Shown: piece by piece, positions 8,692 to 16,836 of the stretch | Position numbering within the stretch: position 1 is the first letter of the stretch | How the letters are laid out: every line of letters begins with the position of its first letter | Source of the DNA: UKL13-3 sp044353855 | Lineage (GTDB): Bacteria > Bacteroidota > Bacteroidia > UKL13-3 | Direction: 5' to 3' | Assembly (NCBI GenBank): GCA_044353855.1 | Contig: JBILBF010000003.1 | Span: 124,001 to 188,000 of the forward strand | DNA length: 64,000 bases | Notes under the pieces: model-generated | What the model saw: only the letters and a program-made list of their open reading frames with translations | What the model was told of the DNA's origin: nothing | Databases searched by the model: none | Made by a program: the position numbers and the translations under genes

Positions 8692-11370
8692 TTACAATGA
8701 AAGTAACCCGCCTTTAATTATTTCTATTTTAGCAACTGCATCTGCTCTTTTTTGACGTTCCTTTTCAACCAATTCGGGCTTGGCATTGGCTACAAATCTT
8801 TCGTTACTCAATTTTGTATCTACTGATATCAAAAAGCCTTCTAAGTAGGCTAATTCTTTGGTTAGTTTTTCCTTTTCTACTGCTGCATCTATTTCAATAT
8901 TTAACTGAACATACACTTCATCAGTTGCAACTTGAATGGCTGTTGCACCTTCTGTTTTTTCAGATACAAACAATAGCTCAGTTACATTCCCTAATTTTTT
9001 TATTATGTTTTCTGCTACTACATATCCGTTAGGTTCATTTGTTTTAATAGCAATATCAAAAGCTTCCTTTGGACTTATTCCGTAAGCGTTTCGGAGTTCA
9101 CGTATTTTAGTAATAGTTTCAAATGCACGATCTAAGTTGACAAGCGTTGCTTGATTTGGTATTGGGTAAGATGAGATACAAATAGAATCACCTGCTTTCC
9201 GTTGCGTCATGTTTTGCCACAACTCTTCTGTTACAAATGGCATAAATGGATGTAATACCTTCATCAAGTTTTCAAAAAACAGAATCGTTTGATCATACGT
9301 TGATTGATTAATGGGTTGCTCGTAGGCAGGTTTAATCATTTCTAAATACCAAGCACAAAAATCATCCCATATCAATTTGTATATCATCATCAAAGCTTCA
9401 CTCAATTTATAGTCTGAGTACTTCAGTTCTATTTCTTTGATATTGTCGTTTAAGCGACCAGCAAACCATTCGGCACTTAGTTTATTACTATTCAGTATTT
9501 CGGAACTAAATTCAGAATCAGGTTTAATTTCCCATCCTTTCACCAAGCGGAAAGCATTCCAAATTTTGTTGCTAAAATTACGTCCTTGTTCTACCAAACT
9601 TTCATCAAATAAAATATCATTCCCCGCAGGCGAACACAACAACATTCCCATGCGTACTCCATCAGCTCCATATTGTGCTATTAAATCCAAGGGATCAGGA
9701 GAATTACCGAGCGATTTGCTCATTTTTCTTCGTTGTTTATCGCGAACAATACCAGTGTAATACACATTACTGAAAGGCTTCTCTCCCATCCACTCGTAAC
9801 CAGCCATAATCATACGTGCTACCCAAAAGAACATAATTTCGGGAGCTGTTACCAAATCGTTGGTTGGGTAAAAATACTTAATGTCTTTATTGCCTTTATC
9901 TTTAAAACCATCAAATACACTAATGGGCCACAACCAAGAGCTGAACCAAGTATCCAATACATCTTCATCTTGTCGTAATTGCCCAAATTCGAATTTCGAA
10001 TTTCGAATTTCGAGTTTTTGAATTGCTTCTATTTCTGTTTTAGCTACAACATAACTTCCATCGGGAGCATACCAAGCAGGTATTTGTTGACCCCACCACA
10101 ATTGGCGGCTAATACACCAATCTTTAATATTATCAATCCAATGCTTGTATGTATTTTTCATATTGGCAGGATGAAACTTTATGTCATCGTTCATTACTGC
10201 ATCCAATACTTGCGGATGTTTAGCCAAAAACTTTTTCATGTCCACCCACCACTGCAAAGTTAACCTTGGTTCAATTACAGCACCTGTTCTTTCGCTTGTA
10301 CCAACTTGGTTTTTGTACTCCTCAATTTTTACGATATGACCCGCTTCTTCTAAATCAATGGCAATTTGTTTTCGAACTGCAAAACGATCTTTTCCAATAT
10401 ATCTTGCATCAAGTGCTTTCTCATTTAAAAATCCTTCTTCAGTTAAAATATCAATAACTTCGAGGTTGTATTTTTTACCAAGCTCGTAATCATTTTTATC
10501 GTGAGCTGGAGTAACTTTTAAACAGCCAGTTCCAAAGTCCATCGTTACATAGTCATCTGCAATAATGAATATCTCTTTATTGATAAATGGAATCAATACT
10601 TTTTTTCCAATCAAGTGTTTAAATCTTTCATCGCCAGGGTTAACACAAATGGCAGCATCAGCTAAAATAGTTTCGGGGCGTGTAGTTGCAATCGTTATAA
10701 AATCTGGACCATCAACTTTTGAATCTCTTATTTCTGATTTAGAATTTTCGGTTAAAAAATATTTTATATAGTACAATTTCGATTGTACATCTTTAAAAAT
10801 AACCTCTTCATCACTTAATGCTGTTTTGCCTTGCGGATCCCAATTTACCATACGTAGTTCGCGGTAAATAAGTCCTTTTTCATATAGGTCAATAAACACT
10901 TCAATTACGGCTTCACTTAAGCTAGGCTCCATCGTAAATCTGGTTCTATCCCAATCACAACTTGCACCCAATTTTTCGAGTTGTTTTAAAATGATTCCTC
11001 CGTATTTCTCTTTCCATTCCCAAGCATATTTCAAAAATTCGGCTCTACTCAAATCCGATTTTTTAATACCACGCTCACGCAATAATTGAACAACTTTAGC
11101 TTCGGTGGCAATACTTGCATGATCGGTACCTGGAACCCAACACGCATTTTTACCTTGCATACGAGCTTTGCGAACCAATACATCCTGTATGGTATTATTG
11201 AGCATATGCCCCATATGTAAAACCCCTGTTACATTGGGCGGAGGTATTACTACAGTATAGGGTTCACGTTCATCAGGTGTGGCTGCAAAATATTTTTGAC
11301 TTAACCAATATTGATACCACTTATCTTCAATGGCTTGTGGCGAATAGGTTTTAGGAATTTCGTTACTCAT
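8692..11370 (-). CDS. valS: Valyl-tRNA synthetase
   Basis: Class I aminoacyl-tRNA synthetase charging tRNA-Val. Motifs in order: a HIGH-type sequence (PPPNVTGVLHMGHML, near residue 45), the CP1 editing domain with TIATTRPETILAD, RQDEDVLDTWFSSWLWP, the KMSKS loop (RKMSKSLGNS), and a C-terminal coiled coil (EKEKLTKELAYLEGFL). Length of 892 is normal. Two segments look unlike the family: NSKSEIRDSK in the editing domain, and EIRNSKF at residues 454-460, which is encoded by three perfect GAAATTC units. Both sit where family members vary in length, so function is probably kept. Confidence 0.97.
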   Translation of the reverse strand: MSNEIPKTYSPQAIEDKWYQYWLSQKYFAATPDEREPYTVVIPPPNVTGVLHMGHMLNNTIQDVLVRKARMQGKNACWVPGTDHASIATEAKVVQLLRERGIKKSDLSRAEFLKYAWEWKEKYGGIILKQLEKLGASCDWDRTRFTMEPSLSEAVIEVFIDLYEKGLIYRELRMVNWDPQGKTALSDEEVIFKDVQSKLYYIKYFLTENSKSEIRDSKVDGPDFITIATTRPETILADAAICVNPGDERFKHLIGKKVLIPFINKEIFIIADDYVTMDFGTGCLKVTPAHDKNDYELGKKYNLEVIDILTEEGFLNEKALDARYIGKDRFAVRKQIAIDLEEAGHIVKIEEYKNQVGTSERTGAVIEPRLTLQWWVDMKKFLAKHPQVLDAVMNDDIKFHPANMKNTYKHWIDNIKDWCISRQLWWGQQIPAWYAPDGSYVVAKTEIEAIQKLEIRNSKFEFGQLRQDEDVLDTWFSSWLWPISVFDGFKDKGNKDIKYFYPTNDLVTAPEIMFFWVARMIMAGYEWMGEKPFSNVYYTGIVRDKQRRKMSKSLGNSPDPLDLIAQYGADGVRMGMLLCSPAGNDILFDESLVEQGRNFSNKIWNAFRLVKGWEIKPDSEFSSEILNSNKLSAEWFAGRLNDNIKEIELKYSDYKLSEALMMIYKLIWDDFCAWYLEMIKPAYEQPINQSTYDQTILFFENLMKVLHPFMPFVTEELWQNMTQRKAGDSICISSYPIPNQATLVNLDRAFETITKIRELRNAYGISPKEAFDIAIKTNEPNGYVVAENIIKKLGNVTELLFVSEKTEGATAIQVATDEVYVQLNIEIDAAVEKEKLTKELAYLEGFLISVDTKLSNERFVANAKPELVEKERQKRADAVAKIEIIKGGLLSL
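9985..10016 (-). repeat. (GAAATTC)3 heptamer array inside valS
   Basis: Three perfect GAAATTC units on the coding strand (10011 down to 9991), flanked by partial units. In the valS frame they read GAA ATT CGA AAT TCG AAA TTC, giving EIRNSKF. The same heptamer occurs in the saccharopine dehydrogenase-like gene and after ffh. Confidence 0.9.
10717..10749 (-). repeat. Diverged heptamer array inside valS
   Basis: The coding strand encodes NSKSEIRDSK, which aligns with the cyclic peptide NSKFEIRNSK made by the perfect repeat. The DNA is considerably altered, so this is a suggested older copy, not a certain one. Confidence 0.5.
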
Positions 11371-11427
11371 AATATGGATTCAAAAATAATGGCTAAAATA
11401 TTGGAATGAAAATAAAATAAAACAAAA

Positions 11428-11457
11428 AACCCTATCTGCTTGTGAGCTGACAGGGTT
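11428..11457 (-). terminator. Rho-independent terminator after rplS
   Basis: Read on the minus strand, AACCCTGTC pairs with GATAGGGTT (one G-U pair) and is followed by a run of T. It lies between rplS and valS. Confidence 0.75.
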
Positions 11458-11481
11458 AGTTGCAATTTAACTATGAAAAAA

Positions 11482-11835
11482 TTAACCTCTTCTTTCTTTA
11501 ATTTTTGCGTTTTTACCTTTAGCATCACGTAAATAGAATATACGTGCTCTGCGGACTTTACCACGGCTAATCAATTCCACTTTATCAATATTTGCACTGA
11601 ATAAAGGGAAGATACGTTCAACACCCACACCATTCGAAATTTTACGAACAGTAAAGGTAGAACTGATACCCGTATTTCTGCGTTGCAATACTATACCTTG
11701 GTACTGTTGAATACGTTCTTTAACACCTTCACGGATTTTATAATATACATTTACGGTATCACCAGCTGCAAAAGTGGGTACTGTTTTACTGGTAAACTCT
11801 GATTCTACTAATTTAATTGCTTCTACTGCGTTCAT
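11482..11835 (-). CDS. rplS: 50S ribosomal protein L19
   Basis: Large-subunit protein at the 30S-50S interface. Recognised by the core FAAGDTVNVYYKIREGVKERIQQYQGIVLQRRN and the C-terminal segment RRARIFYLRDAKGK. The 117-residue length is normal. Last gene of the rpsP-rimM-trmD-rplS set, with a gap of about 100 bp after trmD that contains its own strong promoter, so it can be transcribed independently. A terminator follows. Confidence 0.97.
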   Translation of the reverse strand: MNAVEAIKLVESEFTSKTVPTFAAGDTVNVYYKIREGVKERIQQYQGIVLQRRNTGISSTFTVRKISNGVGVERIFPLFSANIDKVELISRGKVRRARIFYLRDAKGKNAKIKERRG

Positions 11836-11857
11836 AACGATTTTCTTAAATGGGATG

Positions 11858-11886
11858 CGAAAATAGGACTATATACGTAAATACAA
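11858..11886 (-). promoter_or_regulatory. Promoter of rplS
   Basis: On the minus strand: TTG (11886-11884), 18-nt spacer, then TATTTTCG (11865-11858), followed by CATCCC. This is a full Bacteroidota-type promoter. The start region closely resembles that of the tRNA-Asp promoter. Confidence 0.75.
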
Positions 11887-11938
11887 AAATTATTTACAAA
11901 AAAAGATGAATCATTTTGAACTAGCAAAACCGTTTCAG

Positions 11939-12613
11939 CTATTTCAACAAATCGGGTCTGCGTTGTTTGGTGCGCAATAAGCTTTGTTCGTGACGCCATT
12001 CATCCACTTTGGCTTGGTGCCCGCTGAGCAGTATCTCAGGAACTTTCCATCCATTGTATTCTGCAGGACGGGTATAAACGGGTGGACTTATTAAGTCATC
12101 TTGAAAAGAATCGCTTAAAGCCGACTGCTCGTCATTTAACACACCAGGAATCAACCTCACTACTGCATCAACAATAGTTGCTGCTGCCAACTCACCACCC
12201 GTAAGCACAAAACTACCAATCGAAATTTCTCGGGTTACCAAATGTTCCCTTACACGTTCGTCAACTCCTTTATAATGCCCACACAAAAATAGCAAATTTT
12301 GTTTGGTCGAAAGTTGGTTCGCTATTTTCTGATCAAATACTTCGCCATCAGGGCTCAAATATATTACTTCATCATACGTGCGTTGCTCGTTTAAAGCTGT
12401 TATGCACTTATCAATAGGTTCAATTTGCATCACCAATCCAGCACCTCCACCAAATGGGTAATCATCCACATTTTTATGCTTATTGGTCGAATAATCACGA
12501 ATATTTACACAGTTAATTTCCACCAACCCTTTTTGCACCGCACGTTTTATCATCGAGTGGGCAAATGGACTTTCGAACATTTCAGGAAAGAGCGTAAGTA
12601 TATCTATGTGCAT
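11939..12613 (-). CDS. trmD: tRNA (guanine37-N1)-methyltransferase
   Basis: Methylates G37 of tRNAs that read codons beginning with C, using S-adenosylmethionine, and so prevents frameshifting. The SPOUT fold is seen from MHIDILTLFPEMF, DYPFGGGAGLVMQ, the knot motif LCGHYKGVDERV and IGSFVLTGGELAA. The 224-residue length is normal. It starts one base after the rimM stop, indicating translational coupling in the conserved ribosome-maturation operon. Confidence 0.97.
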   Translation of the reverse strand: MHIDILTLFPEMFESPFAHSMIKRAVQKGLVEINCVNIRDYSTNKHKNVDDYPFGGGAGLVMQIEPIDKCITALNEQRTYDEVIYLSPDGEVFDQKIANQLSTKQNLLFLCGHYKGVDERVREHLVTREISIGSFVLTGGELAAATIVDAVVRLIPGVLNDEQSALSDSFQDDLISPPVYTRPAEYNGWKVPEILLSGHQAKVDEWRHEQSLLRTKQRRPDLLK

Positions 12614-12614
12614 T

Positions 12615-13205
12615 TTAAATAGCTAGTAAACCATCAGGTAATTGCAGAAAAATCGTTCGTTTAGTTTCGTCTATTTCAGTAATAAAAGCTTCAACAGCTG
12701 GTATCAGAACTTCTGTTCCTAAATAGCGGGTTCTAATTAAAAGTTGATTGGGATATTCTTCTATTGCTTCAACAATACCTATTGGACCAAGATGAACATC
12801 AAAAAGTGTAAATCCAGTAAAGTCATCTTCTGCATGCAAATCGCTTTTGCTTCGTTTGCCTCTTAGCTGCAATATAGTCATTCCAACATAAGCAGATGCA
12901 CTTTCAACAGAATCAACATCCTTTAGTTTGAGTAATGCTTCATCATCAAATGTAGCATGTAGCGATTGTACATAAAATGGAACGGGCTTTCCCTGAATTT
13001 CAAGGAAAGCCCATTCTTTAATTGGTTTACCAGAAGTGATTGAAATTCGCATTTCCCCTTTGGTTCCATGCGTTTTATCAATTGTTCCAATAGTAATAAA
13101 ATCTCTTCTTGCGATTGATTTAATGCCTATTTGTTTATTTTCTTTTTGGGGCATTGAATTCGCCTTTAAAAATTTATCTGATGAAGAAGCGTTTGAATGG
13201 CTCAT
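12615..13205 (-). CDS. rimM: Ribosome maturation factor RimM
   Basis: Assists assembly of the 30S head by binding S19. The core ITIGTIDKTHGTKGEMRI and the PRC-barrel part (GFTLFDVHLGPIGIVEAIEEYPNQLLI) are clear. This ATG gives 196 residues with an N-terminal extension of about 35 residues not usual in the family. ATG at 13154 would shorten it, but the upstream ATG lies 15 bp after the rpsP stop and fits the tight operon spacing. The start is therefore uncertain; the identity is not. Confidence 0.93.
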   Translation of the reverse strand: MSHSNASSSDKFLKANSMPQKENKQIGIKSIARRDFITIGTIDKTHGTKGEMRISITSGKPIKEWAFLEIQGKPVPFYVQSLHATFDDEALLKLKDVDSVESASAYVGMTILQLRGKRSKSDLHAEDDFTGFTLFDVHLGPIGIVEAIEEYPNQLLIRTRYLGTEVLIPAVEAFITEIDETKRTIFLQLPDGLLAI

Positions 13206-13220
13206 TTCATCTGTAAAAAA

Positions 13221-13817
13221 TTATTCTGCTGTTTCTGTAGTTTCTGCTTCAGTTGCCGGAGCTTCTTCAGTTGCAGGAGCCTCTTCAGTGGCAACAACCT
13301 CATCAGTCACAACTTCTTCTTCAGCAACTTCCACTACTGGATTAGCAGCAGCTTCAGCAGCAGCAAGTTTTTCTGCAATTTTTTGCAATCTTGCTTCTTT
13401 CACTTTTCCTTCTTCCGTCAATTTTGCAGCATTTCTGTCTGTAATTGATTGTTGATGGCGATCGCCATGAGCTGATACTTTGTTTTCTTTTTCAGCTGTC
13501 CAAGTAGCAAACTTAGCCATAGCAGCTTCTTCAGTTAATGCACCTTTGCGCACACCAGCTAATAAATGGTGTTTGTAAAGTACGCCTTTGTACGAAAGAA
13601 TTGCACGACAAGTGTCTGTTGGTTGTGCACCTTTTTCTAACCATGATAGTGCTTTGTCTGCATCGAGTTCGATAGTAGCTGGAACAGTTTGCGGTTTGTA
13701 ATAACCAATGTTCTCAATAAATTTACCATCTCTCGGAGCACGTGAATCCGCCACCACAATGTGATAATAAGGCGCTTGTTTGCGTCCATGACGCTGTAAT
13801 CTAATTTTTACTGACAT
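13221..13817 (-). CDS. rpsP: 30S ribosomal protein S16 with acidic C-terminal tail
   Basis: Small-subunit assembly protein. The N-terminal 80 residues are classic S16 (MSVKIRLQRHGRKQAPYYHI, then ADSRAPRDGKFIENIGYY). At 198 residues it is about twice the minimal size. The extra part includes an Ala/Lys/Glu helix and a final segment of about 45 residues built of E, A, T, V and P with repeated EEAPAT units, strongly acidic and probably disordered. Extended S16 tails are familiar in this phylum. First gene of its operon, with a promoter upstream. Confidence 0.96.
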   Translation of the reverse strand: MSVKIRLQRHGRKQAPYYHIVVADSRAPRDGKFIENIGYYKPQTVPATIELDADKALSWLEKGAQPTDTCRAILSYKGVLYKHHLLAGVRKGALTEEAAMAKFATWTAEKENKVSAHGDRHQQSITDRNAAKLTEEGKVKEARLQKIAEKLAAAEAAANPVVEVAEEEVVTDEVVATEEAPATEEAPATEAETTETAE

Positions 13818-13860
13818 ATATTTATGTTTTTAATCCCTGGGTCTCCACACCAGCGGGCGG

Positions 13861-13891
13861 CAAATATGAGCTAATTTCTAATTATTTCCAA
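13861..13891 (-). promoter_or_regulatory. Promoter of the rpsP operon
   Basis: Minus strand: TTG (13891-13889), 20-nt spacer, CATATTTG (13868-13861), one base off TAnnTTTG, followed by CCGCCC. Leader of about 40 nt before the rpsP ATG. Confidence 0.7.
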
Positions 13892-14065
13892 GCATAGATT
13901 AAAAATATTGTTGATGCTTTGTGGCTGTAAGGCTTTATTGTTATGTATGTTAACCATGCATTGCTCAAACTTTGTAACGGCTTAAAATAATCCCAAACAA
14001 AAAGAAGTGTTATCAATGTTGAAACTGAAAAACAAAAATTAGTATATTCGTTTTACAAACTACTC

Positions 14066-14743
14066 ATTAACAAGAAATTATATTTAGTTATATTTTTATT
14101 TCTATTTTCATTGAAGTCTAATTTGAATGCTCAGATTTTAGCTTATAATGAGAGAATAAGTGCATTTTCTGAAAACCAAACCAGCAACAACATAAAAACC
14201 AAACCCGCTAGTTACAATTCCCTTGGGTATAATATACCGTTTGGTGCTAAAGATATCATAGTTGGTGGAACTTCATCGGTTTACAAAAAATTTGGCACTT
14301 TTATATCTTACAATGTGGGTATCCAAAATTTTATGATGCCAACTCAAGGTGAAAAAGGTGAATTTTCGTTTGATAATGTGATTGAAAATGGTTGGACAAT
14401 AACGGGAAACACTGAACAATCTGTAGCTTTTATGTTTAATGGTGGGATGGCTGTTGCACTTACCCGTAAAATACCTTTATACTTTGGTGCTGGTATAACA
14501 CGATACCGAGAATTTTTTGAATACATTGACCCGTTTGACAATAAAACTAAATGGAACGTGAATGAAAGTAGAACAAGGATTGAAGTTAATTATTCAGCCG
14601 GAATTTTTCTCCCTTTGTTTAGTCGATTGGTATTAAATGTTGGATACAACCACAATCCTCAATGTGTGTTTGTAGGATTAGCTATTTCGGGAATTTACAA
14701 CTATGAAGATGCTGACGATTGGTGGTGGGGAGCAAATAGATAA
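14066..14743 (+). CDS. Secreted protein of unknown function, apparent ATT start
   Basis: Not recognised. A normal annotation would start at TTG 14111 and lose the N-terminus. The same open frame extends upstream to a stop at 13988 and encodes, from ATT at 14066, (M)NKKLYLVIFLFLFSLKSNLNAQ: a lysine pair, a hydrophobic core and a cleavage site ending in NAQ, a textbook signal peptide. No ATG, GTG or TTG exists in frame between the stop and 14111. Either ATT is used as the start or an ancestral ATG has mutated. The mature part is strand-rich (GVGIQ-like and NVGYNHNPQCVFVGLAIS), suggesting a small outer-membrane barrel. It ends in DDWWWGANR. Confidence 0.6.
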   Translation: MNKKLYLVIFLFLFSLKSNLNAQILAYNERISAFSENQTSNNIKTKPASYNSLGYNIPFGAKDIIVGGTSSVYKKFGTFISYNVGIQNFMMPTQGEKGEFSFDNVIENGWTITGNTEQSVAFMFNGGMAVALTRKIPLYFGAGITRYREFFEYIDPFDNKTKWNVNESRTRIEVNYSAGIFLPLFSRLVLNVGYNHNPQCVFVGLAISGIYNYEDADDWWWGANR

Positions 14744-14787
14744 TACCTTATTAATATACCCAACAAATAATTCTGAACTTTACACAA

Positions 14788-15276
14788 TTATGTTCTCAAC
14801 TCATCCACCCAAAACATAAAAGGCATAAATGTTTTTAAGCCTTCGGCTACATAAATATCACCCGTTTCACCTTGTAAAATAATGCGCATGGGTTTCTTAA
14901 ATTTAAGCTCATACTCGCTCATGCTTTGCAGGCAAGCACCACAACTTGCAATGGGTTTATCTACAACAAAATTTGCTGCTTTTACCGTTATAGCCATAGT
15001 GATGATAGCACTATTGGGGTAAGTAGCTCCTGCATAAAAAATAGCAACACGTTCAGCACACAATCCTGATGGATAGGCAATATTTTCTTGGTTGCTTCCT
15101 TTTACAACTACACCATTTTCTAATTGCAAAGCACAGCCAACATAAAACTTAGAATAAGGCGCATACGATGAACTTACTGCTTCTTTTGCTTGCATTAATA
15201 ATAGTCTATCGCCATCGGTTAATTCGATTGCTGATGTATATTTTTTAACAACAGATTCAATTTTTATTTCTTCCAT
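14788..15276 (-). CDS. cdd: Cytidine deaminase
   Basis: Hydrolytic deamination of (deoxy)cytidine to (deoxy)uridine in pyrimidine salvage. Zinc is bound by the cysteine of CAERVAIFYAG and the two cysteines of SCGACLQSM, the three-cysteine set of tetrameric deaminases; the glutamate of CAE is the proton shuttle. SYAPYSKFYVGCAL is the substrate-binding start. Length of 162 is normal for this class. Monocistronic, flanked by divergent and convergent genes. Confidence 0.94.
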   Translation of the reverse strand: MEEIKIESVVKKYTSAIELTDGDRLLLMQAKEAVSSSYAPYSKFYVGCALQLENGVVVKGSNQENIAYPSGLCAERVAIFYAGATYPNSAIITMAITVKAANFVVDKPIASCGACLQSMSEYELKFKKPMRIILQGETGDIYVAEGLKTFMPFMFWVDELRT

Positions 15277-15471
15277 TTCTAAATCAATACTACAAAAAAA
15301 TATGAAAGGTTTGCATTTTTAGCCGCTATTTGTATTAATTAAAGTTTACTCCTATGGTAAAAGTAGCATTAACTACTAACATAAATGATCAGGTTTGCTT
15401 CAAAAAAATAACGAAATCATCTGTGCAATCTGAGGTAAAAAAAGACTTTTAATTATTAACCTCATTCACAT

Positions 15472-15479
15472 TAAATTCG
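15472..15479 (+). promoter_or_regulatory. -7 element of the saccharopine dehydrogenase-like gene
   Basis: TAAATTCG matches TAnnTTCG and ends 10 nt before the ATG at 15490, predicting a very short leader. No clear -33 TTG. Confidence 0.5.
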
Positions 15480-15489
15480 TCAAAATTAA

Positions 15490-16836
15490 ATGACCGTTAC
15501 TATGCAAAAAATTTTGGTTTTAGGTGCTGGATTATCTACTTCTTATCTTATAAAATATTTATTAGAAAATGCCTCAATACACAATTGGATAATTACTGTT
15601 GCCGATGAAACAATTTCAACTGCTCAATCAAAAATTAACAGCAATAGTTACGGGATTGCCTTAACATTAAATGCCGCAGATGAAGACAAACGTTCTGAGT
15701 TAATTTCCCAACATGATTTGATTATTTCCATGTTGCCACCTGCGTTACACATCTTAGTTGCTAAAGATTGTATTAGGCATAAAAAACATTTAGTAACAGC
15801 TTCGTATCTTTCTGATGAAATGAAAAAGTTAGATAAGGAAGCCAAAGAAGTGGGTATACTTTTATTAAATGAATGTGGACTAGATCCAGGCATTGACCAC
15901 CTTTCGGCCATGAAAATTATAGACGAAATCAAAGAAAAAGGTGGCGTGGTTAATTCATTCAGATCATTTTGTGGTGGATTAGTTGCTCCAGAATTTGATG
16001 ATAATCCGTGGAATTATAAATTTACCTGGAACCCTCGAAACGTAGTTTTAGCAGGACAAGCAACAGCCAAATATTTAGAAAACAGTCATATAAAATTCAT
16101 TCCTCCAGCACATATTTTTGAACAAACTGAATCTGTTGCTCTACAAAACTATGGCGATTTTGAATCTTATGCCAACCGAGATTCATTGAGCTATATTGAA
16201 CCTTATGGAATCGAAGATGCTCAAACTGTACTTCGTGGAACCCTACGTAAAAAAGGTTACAGTAAAGCATGGAATTTATTGGTAAAACTGGGATTAACCG
16301 ATGATTCTTTTATTATTCATGATGCTCAAAAGTATACGCTTCGCACTTTTGTAAATGCTTTTGTTCCTGGAACAGAGTTGAACCAATTAGAAAAACGTAC
16401 TGCAGTTTTTTTAAACATTGTAGAAACAAGCAATGAATTTAACAAACTGAAATGGTTGGGCCTTTTTGATGAAACGCCAATTATGTTACAAGAGGCAACA
16501 CCAGCACAAATTTTGCAACAAGTATTGCAACAAAAATGGAAACTCAAACCAGGCGAGTTGGATATGATTGTAATGAAACACCAGATACATTTCGAAATTC
16601 GAAATTTGAAATTCGAAATGGAAAGTGACCTAGTTGTAAAAGGAGAAGATGAAACACTGACAGCAATGGCAAAAACGGTTGGATTGCCAATGGGTATAGC
16701 AGCAAAATTAATACTAACAGGAACCATTAAAAGTAGAGGTGTACAGATGCCTTTAACACCAGAATTTTACATTCCAATTCTGGATGAATTGGCTTCATTT
16801 GGAATTATATTTAATGAAACAACTACCAAGTTATAA
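15490..16836 (+). CDS. Saccharopine dehydrogenase-like oxidoreductase
   Basis: NAD(P)-dependent enzyme of the saccharopine dehydrogenase/reductase family. The Rossmann motif is VLGAGLSTSYLIKYL at the N-terminus. The C-terminal catalytic domain has LNECGLDPGIDHLSAM and SFRSFCGGLVAPEFDDNPWNYKFTWNPRNVVLAGQ, both strongly conserved. In Bacteroidota its role is probably in lysine degradation or a related amino-acid reduction; the direction cannot be told here. Residues 369-375 (EIRNLKF) come from a GAAATTC-type array replacing a variable hairpin. Its 3' end overlaps the next gene by 23 bp. Confidence 0.87.
   Translation: MTVTMQKILVLGAGLSTSYLIKYLLENASIHNWIITVADETISTAQSKINSNSYGIALTLNAADEDKRSELISQHDLIISMLPPALHILVAKDCIRHKKHLVTASYLSDEMKKLDKEAKEVGILLLNECGLDPGIDHLSAMKIIDEIKEKGGVVNSFRSFCGGLVAPEFDDNPWNYKFTWNPRNVVLAGQATAKYLENSHIKFIPPAHIFEQTESVALQNYGDFESYANRDSLSYIEPYGIEDAQTVLRGTLRKKGYSKAWNLLVKLGLTDDSFIIHDAQKYTLRTFVNAFVPGTELNQLEKRTAVFLNIVETSNEFNKLKWLGLFDETPIMLQEATPAQILQQVLQQKWKLKPGELDMIVMKHQIHFEIRNLKFEMESDLVVKGEDETLTAMAKTVGLPMGIAAKLILTGTIKSRGVQMPLTPEFYIPILDELASFGIIFNETTTKL
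16594..16614 (+). repeat. Heptamer array inside the saccharopine dehydrogenase-like gene
   Basis: GAAATTC, GAAATTT, GAAATTC in tandem, read in frame as GAA ATT CGA AAT TTG AAA TTC (EIRNLKF). Same unit and same codon phase as the array in valS. Confidence 0.9.

Noticed and set aside
9280..9330. PINQSTYDQ in ValRS, similar to the octamer peptide NQPINQST
   Set aside because: From what I know of the family, ValRS proteins have a segment of the same length here (a K-I-D-x-x-T-Y type sequence), so it is probably native. The DNA is not a clear octamer array.
13036..13455. Open frame antisense to rpsP and rimM, serine/alanine-rich
   Set aside because: It is the mirror image of the low-complexity acidic S16 tail; no start signal or family-like sequence.
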